DNA of 64,000 nt. It comes from Pseudomonadota bacterium (GTDB lineage: Bacteria; Pseudomonadota; Alphaproteobacteria; SP197). The stretch covers positions 1 to 64,000 of the forward strand of contig JBCCIS010000022.1 of the NCBI GenBank assembly GCA_039028155.1, written 5' to 3'. Under the pieces are notes generated by a model. That model was not told the origin of the DNA, ran no database searches, and worked only from the letters and a program-made list of their open reading frames with translations. Both the position numbers and the translations under genes were made by a program. Each line of letters starts with the position of its first letter. Position 1 is the stretch's first letter. Positions 42,371 to 54,481 of this stretch are shown here, piece by piece.

Positions 42371-45286
42371 TCATCCGGTCAGCGCCTCCATAACGAGCGC
42401 TTCCTGTTCGCGCTGATGAACCTTGATGAACCCAGTGGCCGGCGAGGCGGCATCGGGACGCCCGACGTAACGCGGGTACCGCGCTGTCGTCTTGTGGGCG
42501 TCCAGTTCCTGTTCGATCTGATCGGAGACATAGGTCCACGCACCCATGTTGCGCGGTTCCTCCTGGCACCAGATGAACTCGGCATTGGGATAGTAATCCA
42601 CGGCCTCCTGCAACGCGCCGATCGGAAACGGTGCCAGTTGCTCCAGGCGGACAAAGGTGACGTCGTCGAGGCCGAGCTCTGCGCGCTTTTCGTAGAGATC
42701 GTAGTAGACCTTGCCGGTACACATGATGACGCGCTTCATGTCCTCGCCGCGCTTGGCGTCGTCCAACTCCCACAGGGTGCGATGAAACTGCGTGTCGCCG
42801 CTGAAATCGTCGATCGACGACACACACAGCTTGTGGCGCAACAGCGACTTCGGCGTGAAAATGATCAGCGGCTTGCGGAAGTTGCGTTTCATCTGGCGGC
42901 GCAGCACGTGGAAGTACGACGCCGGCGTCGTGCAGTTGACGATCTGCATATTGTCTTCAGCGGCAAGCTGCAGGTAGCGCTCCGGCCGCGCGGAACTGTG
43001 CTCTGGCCCCTGCCCTTCGTAACCGTGAGGCAGCAGCATGACCAGGCCTGACATGCGGAACCACTTGCTTTCGCCGGCAGCCAGGAACTGGTCAATAATG
43101 ACCTGGGCGCCGTTCGAGAAATCGCCAAATTGCGCCTCCCACAAAACCAGGCACTTTGGATCGGTCAGGCTGTAGCCGTACTCGAAACCCAGAATGCCGG
43201 CTTCCGACAGCATGCTGTCGATGACCTCATAACGGCCTTGGTCGTCGCTGATGTGGTTCAGCGGGATATAGCGGTCTTCGGTGAGCTGGTCGATCAGGAC
43301 CGAATGGCGCTGGCTGAAGGTGCCGCGACCACAGTCCTGGCCGGATAGACGCACGCTCGCGCCTTCATAAAGCAACGTGCCGAACGCAAGTGCTTCACCC
43401 ATCGCCCAATCGATACCTTCACCGGTCTCGATCATCTTCTGGCGCTGCCCCATGATGCGCAGCAGCTTACGGTTGGTATTGAATTCATCGGGCGGCGTCG
43501 AAATCGCCTTGCCGACGGTGATCAGCTCGTCTTTCTTGACTGCGGTGTTACCGCGCCGCGCGCCATCGCGTTCGGCCACTTCCATGCCCGACCACGCGCC
43601 CTCAAGCCAATCGACCTTGTTGGGCTTGTAGCTCTTGGACGCCTCCAGGTCTTCTTCCAGCTGCTTGTTGAAATCCTGGATCATCTGATCGGCCTGTTTG
43701 GCCGTCATCGCGCCCTCGCTTATCAAACGCTCCGTATAGAGCTGGCGGGTCGTCGGATGCTGGGCGATGGTGCGGTACATGATCGGCTGGGTGAACGCCG
43801 GTTCGTCACCCTCGTTGTGACCATGGCGGCGGTAACAGAAGATATCGATGACGACATCGCGGCCGAACTCCTGGCGGAACTCGGCGGCCAGCCGCGCGAC
43901 GTGGATCACCGCCTCCGGGTCATCTCCGTTCACGTGGAAAATCGGCGCCGCCACCATCTTCGCTACATCCGACGGATAGGGCGACGACCGCGAAAAGCTG
44001 GGGCTGGTTGTAAAGCCGATCTGGTTGTTGACGATGATATGGATCGTGCCGCCGGTCCGGTAGCCGCGCAGCTCCGACATACCAAGCGTCTCGGCGACCA
44101 GACCCTGCCCGGCGAACGAAGCGTCACCATGCAGCAGGATGCCCAAGACGCATTTGCGCTCTTCGAGCGGGCGCAGAGTCTGTTTCGCACGGACCTTGCC
44201 CTGGACCACCGGATTGACCGCTTCCAGATGTGACGGGTTGGCGGTCAGGCTCAGGTGAACCGTGCGACCGTTTTCAAGCTGGCGATCGGCCGACGTGCCC
44301 AGGTGATACTTGACGTCGCCGGAACCCTGCACCGCATCGGGGTGGCCAGCCTCGCCCTGGAACTCGGAGAACACCGCCATATAGGACTTGCGCATGACGG
44401 TCGTCAGCACGTTCAGTCGCCCGCGATGGGGCATGCCGAGCACAACATCGTCGACGCCCAGTTTGGCGGCGGTGTGGATAATCGCCTCCATCGCTGGGAT
44501 CGTGCTTTCCGCGCCTTCCAGCGAAAAGCGCTTGGCGCCCGGATACTTGATGCTGAGGAACTTCTCGAAACCTTCGGAATGGTAAAGCTCGTTCAGGGTC
44601 CGTTGCTGGACTTCGGCACTCAGTTCCGGCCGGCTTCGGCTGCCTTCGAACTTGCGCTGGATCCAGGCCTTTTCCTGTGGGCTCTGGATATGCATGAACT
44701 CGACGCCGATGGTGCCGCAATAGGTCTCGCGCACCGCGTTGAGAATTTCACGCAAGGTCGCCGTTTGAAAACCGAGGACGCCGTCGACAAAGAACTCGCG
44801 GTCCAGATCCTCGTCGGTAAAGCCGTAGCTCTTGGGATCAAGCTCAGGGTGATGACGCTCGCCTTCCAGGCCCAGGGGATCGAGATTGGCGGCCAGATGA
44901 CCACGCACGCGATAGGCGCGGATCATCATCAGAATGCGAATACTGTCGCGCGCCACCGCATAGTGGGAGACGCCCTGACCGGTGGCGACCGGTGCGGGCG
45001 CCCATGACGGTACCGGCGCCGCGCCGTTGCCGCCGCGGTCGGTCTGGCCTCTTGCCTGGGTGTCGTCTTCGTCGTCGCCGTATTCGATGTCGGCGATCTT
45101 GCGCGCGTCACGGCTGGGCTGAAGCTCCTCCAGCACCGATCGTTCGTCATCGTTGAGGTCGGCGAAAAACGACCGCCAACTCTCGTCTACCGCGTTGGGG
45201 TCGTTCAGGTAGCGTGCATACAGCTCTTCGATGTAGCTGCTGTTGGTTCCGTAGAGAAAGGATAGTTGGTCGGCGGTTTGTCCCAT
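42371..45286 (-). CDS. sucA: 2-oxoglutarate dehydrogenase E1
   Basis: SucA is the ThDP-dependent E1 subunit, 971 residues. The N-terminal helix that binds E2 starts [15 protein letters not shown]. ThDP-binding segments include [11 protein letters not shown], the GD...N region around [11 protein letters not shown] and [18 protein letters not shown]. The C-terminal transketolase domain ends with [13 protein letters not shown]. It lies downstream of sucD (45 bp gap) and upstream of sucB. Confidence 0.98.
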   Translation of the reverse strand: MGQTADQLSFLYGTNSSYIEELYARYLNDPNAVDESWRSFFADLNDDERSVLEELQPSRDARKIADIEYGDDEDDTQARGQTDRGGNGAAPVPSWAPAPVATGQGVSHYAVARDSIRILMMIRAYRVRGHLAANLDPLGLEGERHHPELDPKSYGFTDEDLDREFFVDGVLGFQTATLREILNAVRETYCGTIGVEFMHIQSPQEKAWIQRKFEGSRSRPELSAEVQQRTLNELYHSEGFEKFLSIKYPGAKRFSLEGAESTIPAMEAIIHTAAKLGVDDVVLGMPHRGRLNVLTTVMRKSYMAVFSEFQGEAGHPDAVQGSGDVKYHLGTSADRQLENGRTVHLSLTANPSHLEAVNPVVQGKVRAKQTLRPLEERKCVLGILLHGDASFAGQGLVAETLGMSELRGYRTGGTIHIIVNNQIGFTTSPSFSRSSPYPSDVAKMVAAPIFHVNGDDPEAVIHVARLAAEFRQEFGRDVVIDIFCYRRHGHNEGDEPAFTQPIMYRTIAQHPTTRQLYTERLISEGAMTAKQADQMIQDFNKQLEEDLEASKSYKPNKVDWLEGAWSGMEVAERDGARRGNTAVKKDELITVGKAISTPPDEFNTNRKLLRIMGQRQKMIETGEGIDWAMGEALAFGTLLYEGASVRLSGQDCGRGTFSQRHSVLIDQLTEDRYIPLNHISDDQGRYEVIDSMLSEAGILGFEYGYSLTDPKCLVLWEAQFGDFSNGAQVIIDQFLAAGESKWFRMSGLVMLLPHGYEGQGPEHSSARPERYLQLAAEDNMQIVNCTTPASYFHVLRRQMKRNFRKPLIIFTPKSLLRHKLCVSSIDDFSGDTQFHRTLWELDDAKRGEDMKRVIMCTGKVYYDLYEKRAELGLDDVTFVRLEQLAPFPIGALQEAVDYYPNAEFIWCQEEPRNMGAWTYVSDQIEQELDAHKTTARYPRYVGRPDAASPATGFIKVHQREQEALVMEALTG

Positions 45287-45331
45287 GGACCTTTACCTCG
45301 GCGCTCCAGGCGTCCGTAGTTGCATTCGACG

Positions 45332-46207
45332 TTATCCCCCCATGGCTTTCAGCATGGTCGTGCCCAGGCTGGCCGGTGAATCCGCGATATGGAAACCGGC
45401 GTCCTGCATGGCTGCGATTTTATCTTCTGCCTTGCCCTTGCCGCCGGAGACGATCGCGCCCGCGTGGCCCATGCGGCGGCCAGGCGGCGCGGTGACGCCG
45501 GCGATGAAACCTGTAATCGGCTTCTTGCGTTTTTCGTGTTTGATGAAATCCGCGGCGTCTTCCTCGGCGCTGCCGCCGATTTCACCGATCATGATGATGC
45601 CTTCCGTCTCATCATCCGCCAGAAACATCTCCAGGCAGTCGATGAAGTCGGTGCCGTTGACCGGGTCGCCGCCGATACCGATGCAGGTCGTCTGACCGAG
45701 GCCCGCGGCGGTCGTCTGGTGCACGCCTTCATAGGTCAGCGTGCCTGAGCGCGAGACAATACCGATCTTGCCGCGCATATGAATGTGGCCGGGCATGATG
45801 CCGATCTTGCATTCGCCGGGCGTGATAACGCCGGGGCAGTTGGGCCCAACCAGCCGCGTCGACGTACCGTCAAGCGCACGCTTGACGCGCACCATGTCGA
45901 GAACCGGGATGCCTTCGGTAATGGCGACCACCAGCGGCACGCCGGCATCGATCGATTCCAGGATCGCATCGGCCGCGAACGGCGGCGGGACATAGATGAC
46001 CGACGCGTTTGCGCCGGTCTGGTCGACACAGTCCTGCACCGTGTCGAAGATCGGCAGGTCCAGATGCATGCCACCGCCCTTGCCCGGCGTCACGCCACCG
46101 ACGACGTCGGTGCCGTAGGCAAGCGCCTGCTCGGTGTGAAAGGTCGCCGTCTTGCCGGTGAAACCCTGGACCAGGAGCTTGGTCGATTTGTCGACGAGAA
46201 CGGCCAT
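45332..46207 (-). CDS. sucD: Succinyl-CoA synthetase alpha subunit
   Basis: SucD binds CoA and carries the phosphohistidine. The 291-residue protein begins with the CoA-binding [20 protein letters not shown] and has the phosphohistidine segment [13 protein letters not shown] near residue 247. The start overlaps the sucC stop by one base. It makes succinate and ATP or GTP together with SucC. Confidence 0.98.
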   Translation of the reverse strand: MAVLVDKSTKLLVQGFTGKTATFHTEQALAYGTDVVGGVTPGKGGGMHLDLPIFDTVQDCVDQTGANASVIYVPPPFAADAILESIDAGVPLVVAITEGIPVLDMVRVKRALDGTSTRLVGPNCPGVITPGECKIGIMPGHIHMRGKIGIVSRSGTLTYEGVHQTTAAGLGQTTCIGIGGDPVNGTDFIDCLEMFLADDETEGIIMIGEIGGSAEEDAADFIKHEKRKKPITGFIAGVTAPPGRRMGHAGAIVSGGKGKAEDKIAAMQDAGFHIADSPASLGTTMLKAMGG

Positions 46208-47373
46208 CAGCCTGCTCCTATCGCGGCAACCGCCTTGGCGGCGGCGTCCGACAGATCGTCGGCCGAGGTGATCTTGAGACCTGATTGATCGAGGATCGCC
46301 TTGCCCTGATCGACGTTGGTGCCTTCCAGCCGTACGACGACGGGAACCTCCAGGTTCAGTTCTTTGGCGGCCGCGACGATACCGTCGGCGATGACGTCGC
46401 AGCGCATGATGCCGCCGAAAATGTTCACCAGGATGGCCTTCACGTTGGGATCGGAGACGATGATCTTGAATGCGCTGGAGACCTGCTCCTTGGTCGCGCC
46501 GCCACCGACATCCAGGAAGTTCGCGGGCTCGCCGCCGGCGAGCTTGCAGATATCCATGGTCGCCATGGCAAGGCCGGCGCCGTTCACCATGCAGCCGATG
46601 TTGCCGTCCAGCTTGACATAATTCAGCCCGACCTCGGCGGCTTCCAATTCGGTCGGATCTTCCTGCGCGTCGTCGCGCATGGCCGCCAGATCCGCGTGAC
46701 GGAACAGCGCGTTGTCATCCAGGTTGTACTTGCAGTCCAGCGCCAGCAGATCGCCGTCCTCGGTCACCACCAGCGGGTTGATCTCAAGCAGGCTGGCGTC
46801 GGTGTCGTTGAAGGCTTTGTAAAGACCGGCAACAAATTTTCCTGCCTTCTTCACCTGGTCGCCTTCGAGACCAAGCGCGAAGGCGATGCGCCGGCCATGA
46901 TGACCCTGCAGGCCGGTCGCCGGATCGATCGCGATGGTCAGGATCTTCTCCGGCGTCGAGGCGGCAACCTCCTCGATGTCCATGCCGCCCTCGGTCGAGG
47001 CAATGATGGCGATGCGGCCGGCGCCGCGATCGACCAGCATGGCGAGATAAAGCTCGCGCGCGATCGACGAGCCCTCCTCGACATAGACCGCGTGGATGGG
47101 CTTGCCTTCCGGTCCGGTCTGATGGGTTTTGAGGCTGGTGCCGATCAGCGCATCGGCGGCTTGGCGGACCTCATCGCCAGAGCGGCATACCTTGATGCCG
47201 CCTGCCTTGCCGCGCCCACCGGCATGGACCTGGGCTTTGACGACCCAGAGGTCGCCACCCAACTCACCAGCTGCTTTTTCGGCTTCGTCGCCGCTGCGCG
47301 CGACTTTGCCGCGCGGGATCGCAACCCCGTACGTGGCCAAGACCTCCTTGGCCTGGAACTCATGAAGATTCAT
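46207..47373 (-). CDS. sucC: Succinyl-CoA synthetase beta subunit
   Basis: SucC supplies the ATP-grasp domain of succinyl-CoA synthetase. The 388-residue protein starts [17 protein letters not shown] and contains [34 protein letters not shown] and the C-terminal [16 protein letters not shown]. It is the first gene of the minus-strand sucCDAB unit. The upstream region has a candidate promoter with two inverted repeats. Confidence 0.98.
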   Translation of the reverse strand: MNLHEFQAKEVLATYGVAIPRGKVARSGDEAEKAAGELGGDLWVVKAQVHAGGRGKAGGIKVCRSGDEVRQAADALIGTSLKTHQTGPEGKPIHAVYVEEGSSIARELYLAMLVDRGAGRIAIIASTEGGMDIEEVAASTPEKILTIAIDPATGLQGHHGRRIAFALGLEGDQVKKAGKFVAGLYKAFNDTDASLLEINPLVVTEDGDLLALDCKYNLDDNALFRHADLAAMRDDAQEDPTELEAAEVGLNYVKLDGNIGCMVNGAGLAMATMDICKLAGGEPANFLDVGGGATKEQVSSAFKIIVSDPNVKAILVNIFGGIMRCDVIADGIVAAAKELNLEVPVVVRLEGTNVDQGKAILDQSGLKITSADDLSDAAAKAVAAIGAG

Positions 47374-47402
47374 TGGGGCGCCCTGTGGGCAGTAATCATC
47401 GA

Positions 47403-47458
47403 AACAGCCGGCTGTTGGCGTGTTAACGGCACTTTAACATCACGGATTCCCATGACAA
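47403..47458 (-). promoter_or_regulatory. Candidate suc promoter with two palindromes
   Basis: On the minus strand TTGTCA (47453-47458) and TAAAGT (47431-47436) are separated by 16 bases and could be -35 and -10 boxes for sucC. An inverted repeat TGTTAA-N7-TTAACA (47421-47439) overlaps the -10 box. A perfect 14-base palindrome AACAGCCGGCTGTT lies at 47403-47416 in the leader. Both could be binding sites for a TCA-cycle regulator; none can be named. Confidence 0.45.
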
Positions 47459-47550
47459 CAGTCATCAGTGGCATCACGACGAGCTTTCTTGACTAAGTTT
47501 CACGGATTTACTTGATGGTGACCGCCATCACATCTGTCCATCAAGACGAT

Positions 47551-47576
47551 GTGACCGATGGCCGACCGTCGGTCAC
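47551..47576 (-). terminator. Hairpin at the end of the mdh-cache unit, possible terminator
   Basis: GTGACCGA (47551-47558) and its complement (47569-47576) form an 8-bp stem around a 10-base loop. The stem overlaps the stop codon of the second cache gene, so it marks the end of the mmsA-mdh-cache-cache transcript before the suc promoter. No T-run follows, so termination by this hairpin alone is unsure. Confidence 0.4.
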
Positions 47577-48040
47577 GGGTTGTAGATGCCGCAGCCGAAC
47601 ACGTAGCCGTCATGAAGGACGACCCAGCTTGACTTCGGCTCGACCTGACCAGTCATCGGATTCTCGTACTTGTAGTCGACCCACACCCCGTGGGTGGTTG
47701 CTTGTTCGACGATGTTACGACCGAAGGGTGTGCCGTCGACATCCTGCAATCCGAGGACATCGGTGCCGACCTGATCGGGATGCAGGGCGTTCGCGACCAG
47801 GAGGCCGTCCGTCGCATCGATAACAAACAAGTAGAGTTCGTGGTGGCGGAAGTCGGGCAGCCCCATGTTGATCAACGCAAACGCGTTGGCGGCCCTTTCG
47901 TCCTCGAACACCAGAATGCCGCGCTCGACCATGATCTGGGCATCACGCGCGGTGCCCACCGCGCCATTATCGGAGGCAGCAGCGGTGGTGCCAGCGGAGA
48001 TGCCAAGAACGATCAATGTGACCCAAATCAAATGCCTCAT
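47573..48040 (-). CDS. Secreted single-Cache-domain protein 2
   Basis: The 155-residue product has a signal peptide (MRHLIWVTLIVLGISAGTTAAA) and one Cache-type sensory domain, seen in ELYLFVIDATDGLLVANALHP and GVWVDYKYENPMTGQVEPKSSW, ending in VFGCGIYNP. No membrane anchor or signalling output is attached, so it is probably a free periplasmic binding protein. The ATG 48040 was chosen because GGAGG lies 7-8 bases before it and it opens into the signal peptide. It overlaps the preceding paralogue by 4 bp. Confidence 0.87.
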   Translation of the reverse strand: MRHLIWVTLIVLGISAGTTAAASDNGAVGTARDAQIMVERGILVFEDERAANAFALINMGLPDFRHHELYLFVIDATDGLLVANALHPDQVGTDVLGLQDVDGTPFGRNIVEQATTHGVWVDYKYENPMTGQVEPKSSWVVLHDGYVFGCGIYNP

Positions 48041-48507
48041 ATGCCAACCTCCCCGGCATAGATGCCGCACGCGAAAATGAACCGGTCGTGCAACACGACC
48101 CACGTGGACTTGGGCGCCGGGGCGCCGGTCAACGGATCAATAAAAATGTAATCAACCCACGCGCCTTCCGGCGTGGCGTGCGAGACGATGTCCCGCACAT
48201 ACCGCGTGCCCGCCGAATCCACCGCGTTGATGGCGTTGGTGCCGACGCTCTGGGGGTAGAGCGCGTGCGCGGCCATGAACCCCGCCTGATCGATGACGAA
48301 GAGATAGAGGTCACGATCCCTGAATCCGGGATCCGGCGACAAGGTTATCTGGCGGAACGTGTCGCCCATGCCGGCCTGGTCATATAGAGCGATGGCGCGC
48401 GCCACCATGGCTTGCGCCTCCTCGGCGGTGCCGCGCTCCACGTCTTCGGCCTGGGCCGATGGGCCACAGACCAGGACGATCGCGAAAAGGGTCGCCAGGC
48501 GCTTCAT
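48037..48507 (-). CDS. Secreted single-Cache-domain protein 1
   Basis: This 156-residue protein has a signal peptide (MKRLATLFAIVLVCGPSAQA) and a single Cache domain with DLYLFVIDQAGFMAAHALYP and GAWVDYIFIDPLTGAPAPKS. It is clearly a paralogue of the next gene, sharing DLYLFVID, AxALxPxxVGTxxx, the WVDY segment and CGIY. The start was set at ATG 48507, 11 bp after mdh; longer frames run into mdh and are shadows. Its ligand may be a small organic acid, as for many sCache domains, but this is inferred from the TCA context only. Confidence 0.87.
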   Translation of the reverse strand: MKRLATLFAIVLVCGPSAQAEDVERGTAEEAQAMVARAIALYDQAGMGDTFRQITLSPDPGFRDRDLYLFVIDQAGFMAAHALYPQSVGTNAINAVDSAGTRYVRDIVSHATPEGAWVDYIFIDPLTGAPAPKSTWVVLHDRFIFACGIYAGEVGI

Positions 48508-48518
48508 CGATCGGCCTT

Positions 48519-51000
<2,482 letters not shown>

Positions 51001-51279
51001 GGTGGTCTCCTTGGGGTCCCCTTGGGGGCCCGCAACGCAAGATGGGGAAGCTGCGGCTGTCGGCGCTAAACAACCAGCCCCCATGGCGATTCGCAAGGGG
51101 ATTCTTGCACTGCAGCATAACCGACCGGACCCGGGCAGGGCACCCACGGGTGTCGGCGATCCGAACCTGAATACAGGCGAATTAAAGACAAGAAAATAAA
51201 CCTCTGATTGCGCAATTTGTTCGTGCTACGTTTCAAAGACGGGAGGTGGAATCAACCTTAACGGGGAGTTCCCACGATC
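51001..51279. other. Divergent intergenic region mmsA / lysozyme-like gene
   Basis: This 279-bp divergent gap must hold the promoters of both flanking genes. The part near the plus-strand gene (51180-51235) is distinctly A/T-rich for this genome, with AATTAAAGACAAGAAAATAA, but no clear -35/-10 pair could be fixed. No gene is seen here. Confidence 0.5.
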
Positions 51280-52296
51280 ATGAGTCGAAGCCGGACATCA
51301 CGACGCCAACACCGCAAGACCGAGTCCACACGCAAGCCTACGGCCATCGACGCCGGCGCCATCACCCGGATGGTCGCCAACGACGAGGCCAACCCGTTCC
51401 CGATGGGATCGCGCGAACACATCGCGTTCGCCTTTGCCGACGAACTGAAACGCGAGGCCGCGTCCGACAGCGAAACGCCGCTCGCCCGACAGGCGCGTCG
51501 CATCTTTCCGGCCTCGCCTGCGACGACGCGTCGCGTCGCGAGGGCGGATGTCGATGCGGTTGCGACGGAACCACCGGCGGCTACACCGCCGATTCCGGCA
51601 AGGAAGCCGGAGCAGGAGGCCACCGAAACAAGCCCGGTCGCCGCGCCGCCGACACCGACCGCAAAACCCAAGGTGCCATACCAAGAGCTGTGGCACCCCG
51701 ACCAGCTACTACGCGTGTCGGACGACTTCGCTTGGAAGATCGACCAACAGGAAACATCCGAAGGCCGGTGGGACAAGGTCCATCCTTCAACAGATGCCGC
51801 AGGCCGATATCAGCTGACACCGGTTGCCCTTGATGACATCGGGCTCGTGGACGGCAACGGGGAGTGGTACGGGCACCCCTATCCCGACCTAGAGGAGTTC
51901 CTTGGAAGTCCTCAACTGCAGAACCTCGCTCTAGCCGCCTGTCTGAAAGTAACCCAAGGCTATCTGACGCAGACTTACACAAGAGAAGTCGAACCCGGCA
52001 ACTCCGAAGAGGTAAGCCCCTACGATTTTCTCGGTCAGGAGATTGAAGGAAAAGTCAGAACATTCGAAGTCACGGAATCCGGACTGCTTGCCGCAGCCCA
52101 CCGCTGGGGCGCCGGGAATGTTCTCGCCTATCTTCTACATCAAAGAGAAAACAAATGGGTGACGGATGAAGAGGGCTTCGGAGGCAAAAAGGACGTCTTT
52201 CTCGCCATCGAAACGCGGCTACGAGAGTTTCAGCCCATCCCCTTGTATCCGCAACCCGACTCACCGCCACTCAACGACCCAAACCTGCTCATATGA
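51280..52296 (+). CDS. Protein with lysozyme/transglycosylase-like C-terminal domain
   Basis: The 338-residue product has no signal peptide or membrane segment. The first 30 residues are very basic, and residues 90-135 form a Pro/Ala/Thr-rich linker. The C-terminal half looks like a lysozyme-fold muramidase. E158 in DQQETSEGRW is followed by AAGRYQLTPVALDDIGL (residues 173-189), matching the glutamate plus GxYQ pattern of such enzymes. The late segment SGLLAAAHRWGAGNVLAYL (267-285) matches their characteristic C-terminal pattern. It would cleave peptidoglycan glycan strands if exported. Its stop overlaps the start of a gene for a secreted protein by 4 bp. Activity and export route are inferred. 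Confidence 0.7.
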   Translation: MSRSRTSRRQHRKTESTRKPTAIDAGAITRMVANDEANPFPMGSREHIAFAFADELKREAASDSETPLARQARRIFPASPATTRRVARADVDAVATEPPAATPPIPARKPEQEATETSPVAAPPTPTAKPKVPYQELWHPDQLLRVSDDFAWKIDQQETSEGRWDKVHPSTDAAGRYQLTPVALDDIGLVDGNGEWYGHPYPDLEEFLGSPQLQNLALAACLKVTQGYLTQTYTREVEPGNSEEVSPYDFLGQEIEGKVRTFEVTESGLLAAAHRWGAGNVLAYLLHQRENKWVTDEEGFGGKKDVFLAIETRLREFQPIPLYPQPDSPPLNDPNLLI

Positions 52297-52766
52297 TCGG
52301 TCACTTGCAACGCTTAGCGGCCGTGAGCCTGCTGCTTGCGGGCATACCGGTACACGGTGGAGAGGCAACCACTTTAAGCTTCTTTCTCGTTCCCGCCGGT
52401 TTCGAGTTCTATGGCGGCTTCGTCGACGCGAACGAAGATGGACGCGACGATCTCGTGATCCTGCTTGATCACGACGAGATTTGCGACGGAGACGTATGCG
52501 ATGTCTTCTTGTTTGAGCTGGTCGTCGAGAACCGACAAATCGACTATCCCTGTGACTGGCGGCTTTACGACGAGCAACGCAGGCCGTTCAGACGGGCGTT
52601 CGACGAAAACTCCGTAACCATCGGCGGGCAAACCGTTCGGCTTGAACGCTTGCCCTATGAGCACTTCGGGACGCCGCAAGAGGACATGGCGTGCACGCTG
52701 CATCGCCGCAAATGGCCCGATTACTTTCACTTCAAGTACAAGAACGTCCTGCCTGAACCGGAGTAG
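52293..52766 (+). CDS. Secreted small protein with DxDxDG-like loop and C-x4-C motif
   Basis: This 157-residue protein starts with a signal peptide (LQRLAAVSLLLAGIPVHGG). The mature part has GGFVDANEDGRDDLVILLDH, a calcium-loop-like element, followed by C64-DGDV-C69, then C87 and C134, so two disulfides are likely in the periplasm. I recognise no family. It is a shorter paralogue of the next gene and overlaps the lysozyme-like gene by 4 bp, which suggests the two are made in a fixed ratio. Confidence 0.68.
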   Translation: MIGHLQRLAAVSLLLAGIPVHGGEATTLSFFLVPAGFEFYGGFVDANEDGRDDLVILLDHDEICDGDVCDVFLFELVVENRQIDYPCDWRLYDEQRRPFRRAFDENSVTIGGQTVRLERLPYEHFGTPQEDMACTLHRRKWPDYFHFKYKNVLPEPE

Positions 52767-52771
52767 GCTCT

Positions 52772-53755
52772 ATGCCGCACGTTGAGCAACACGCGCCTGG
52801 ATCTCCTTGGCACCGACACTGCCGGATCATCGATCGAATAGGGCAGACCTTAAGGCACAGTCTGGCCGCGATGATCGCCATATGGGCTCTTCTTGGTCTT
52901 GCTCGAGATCTGAACGCGGCCAATTACATCTACCTGACCCCGGACATCGGCGAGCATCTTTGGCTTGTTGAAGAGTACATGCCGACATCGTCCTACGGTG
53001 ACGAATTCGCCACCGGTGCGTTGATCGAAATGGACTTCTTTGGCGGCTTCGCAGACCTCGACGGCGACGGCGTCGACGAGTTGCTGATCGCCGTCGATCA
53101 CCCCATCGCCTGTGACGAGGACATGTGCGACGTCTTCACCTTCAAGGTCGATTGGCAGAGGCAGAGCCTTGCCGCCCCGTGCAACTGGCTGCCTGCCGAA
53201 CGGACCCGGGCACCGATCAAACGATCGATGTTCGAGCGGTTCGTGGAAACCGTCGAACACACGGTCGTCCTGACCAACATAACCCAGCCCTATCATCACC
53301 TGTCGATCGGGACCTTTGACGGCCGGTTCGATGGGCAGCGCTGGAGAGAGTACTTCTCGGCGATCTACGATACGCCCATCGAGCGTGACGAGATACGGCT
53401 AAGCGATGTTCGCGTCGGCACCTACGACCTCAACGGCGACGGCCGCGACGAAGTCTTCATCTATGCGGTGTCGCCTTCCATGTGCGGGTTCGACGAGTGC
53501 GGCGGCGCGATCCTGGAGCTGTTGCCCGCCGAGGAAGGCGGGAGACCCGGCTGGCGCTGGATCGGCGACCTGTTCAGTCTTTACGTCGCCGACAACCTTA
53601 TCATCGGCGACGACTTCTCGTCTCATCCAGCGCGCCGCATTAAGGTGCTCAACAAAGTGATCGATGGTTACCCTAGCCTGTGCACGCGGCAATTTCACTT
53701 GAGCTGGAACGGCGACACCTATGACCTCTCGGATCATGGCTGCGCCCTGCCCTAA
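52772..53755 (+). CDS. Secreted protein with two DxDxDG / C-x4-C modules
   Basis: The 327-residue product has a hydrophobic segment at about 31-46 that looks like a signal peptide with a long N-region; Met34 could be an alternative start. GGAG before ATG 52772 supports the longer form. Two modules follow: GGFADLDGDGVDELLIAVDH with C114-DEDM-C119, and GTYDLNGDGRDEVFIYAVS with C238-GFDE-C243. The first aligns closely with the preceding gene's product, including a CDVF-x-F core and a later REYF/PDYF block. The loops resemble calcium-binding FG-GAP or EF-hand-like repeats. The function is unknown. Its stop overlaps the convergent aquaporin gene by 3 bp. Confidence 0.7.
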   Translation: MPHVEQHAPGSPWHRHCRIIDRIGQTLRHSLAAMIAIWALLGLARDLNAANYIYLTPDIGEHLWLVEEYMPTSSYGDEFATGALIEMDFFGGFADLDGDGVDELLIAVDHPIACDEDMCDVFTFKVDWQRQSLAAPCNWLPAERTRAPIKRSMFERFVETVEHTVVLTNITQPYHHLSIGTFDGRFDGQRWREYFSAIYDTPIERDEIRLSDVRVGTYDLNGDGRDEVFIYAVSPSMCGFDECGGAILELLPAEEGGRPGWRWIGDLFSLYVADNLIIGDDFSSHPARRIKVLNKVIDGYPSLCTRQFHLSWNGDTYDLSDHGCALP

Positions 53756-54426
53756 GCCTCCTCCCGCGCCGGGCGCAGCAGCCAGGCGGCGAGAGCGACG
53801 GCGATGGCCGCGCCGATGCACTGGGAGATGACGAAGGCGGGCACGTGGTCAGGGGCGATGCCGCTGAAGCTGTCGGTGAAGGAGCGCGCGATGGTGACCG
53901 CCGGGTTGGCGAACGAGGTCGAGGCGGTGAACCAGTAGGCCGCGGTGATGAAGAGGCCGACCGTGTAGGGCACGGCGTCCGGGCGCCAGCGCAGCGTCAA
54001 CAGGATGGTCGAGACGAGGCCGAAGGTGGCGACGATCTCGGCGAACCACTGGGCGGGCCCGGTGCGCGCCTTGACCGATTCCTGGATCATGGTGACATCG
54101 AACATGACGTGGGCGACGATGACGCCGAGAAGGCCGCCGATGATCTGGACGATGACGTAGAGGCCGCTGTCGCGCAGGCTGATCTGGCGCTTCAGGGCGA
54201 AAGCGAGCGTCACCGCCGGGTTGAAATGGGCGCCTGAGATCGGCCCGAACATGATGATCAAGACGATCAGGATGGCGCCGGTCGGGATCGTGTTGCCGAG
54301 CAGCGCCAGCGCCACGTTACCGCCGGCCAAAGACTCGGCCATGATGCCGGAGCCGACCACCGTCGCCAGCAGAAACGCCGTGCCCAGGGCTTCCGCCGCC
54401 AGGCGGCGCGCCAAATCAAACGTCAT
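53752..54426 (-). CDS. aqpS: Aquaporin/MIP channel of the arsenic operon (AqpS-like)
   Basis: The 224-residue protein is an aquaglyceroporin-type channel with six hydrophobic segments and the two half-helix motifs, GAHFNPAVTLAFAL and SFANPAVTIARSF. In Sinorhizobium an equivalent channel replaces an arsenite pump in the ars operon and lets arsenite flow out. The position here, last in arsR-arsI-arsC-aqpS, supports that job, but water or glycerol transport alone cannot be ruled out. No ArsB or Acr3 pump is present in the window. Confidence 0.88.
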   Translation of the reverse strand: MTFDLARRLAAEALGTAFLLATVVGSGIMAESLAGGNVALALLGNTIPTGAILIVLIIMFGPISGAHFNPAVTLAFALKRQISLRDSGLYVIVQIIGGLLGVIVAHVMFDVTMIQESVKARTGPAQWFAEIVATFGLVSTILLTLRWRPDAVPYTVGLFITAAYWFTASTSFANPAVTIARSFTDSFSGIAPDHVPAFVISQCIGAAIAVALAAWLLRPAREEA

Positions 54427-54481
54427 GATGTCTCACACAGAAGTCGTCGACGGGAATTTGGTCTCCGCAGAGCGCGGAGGT

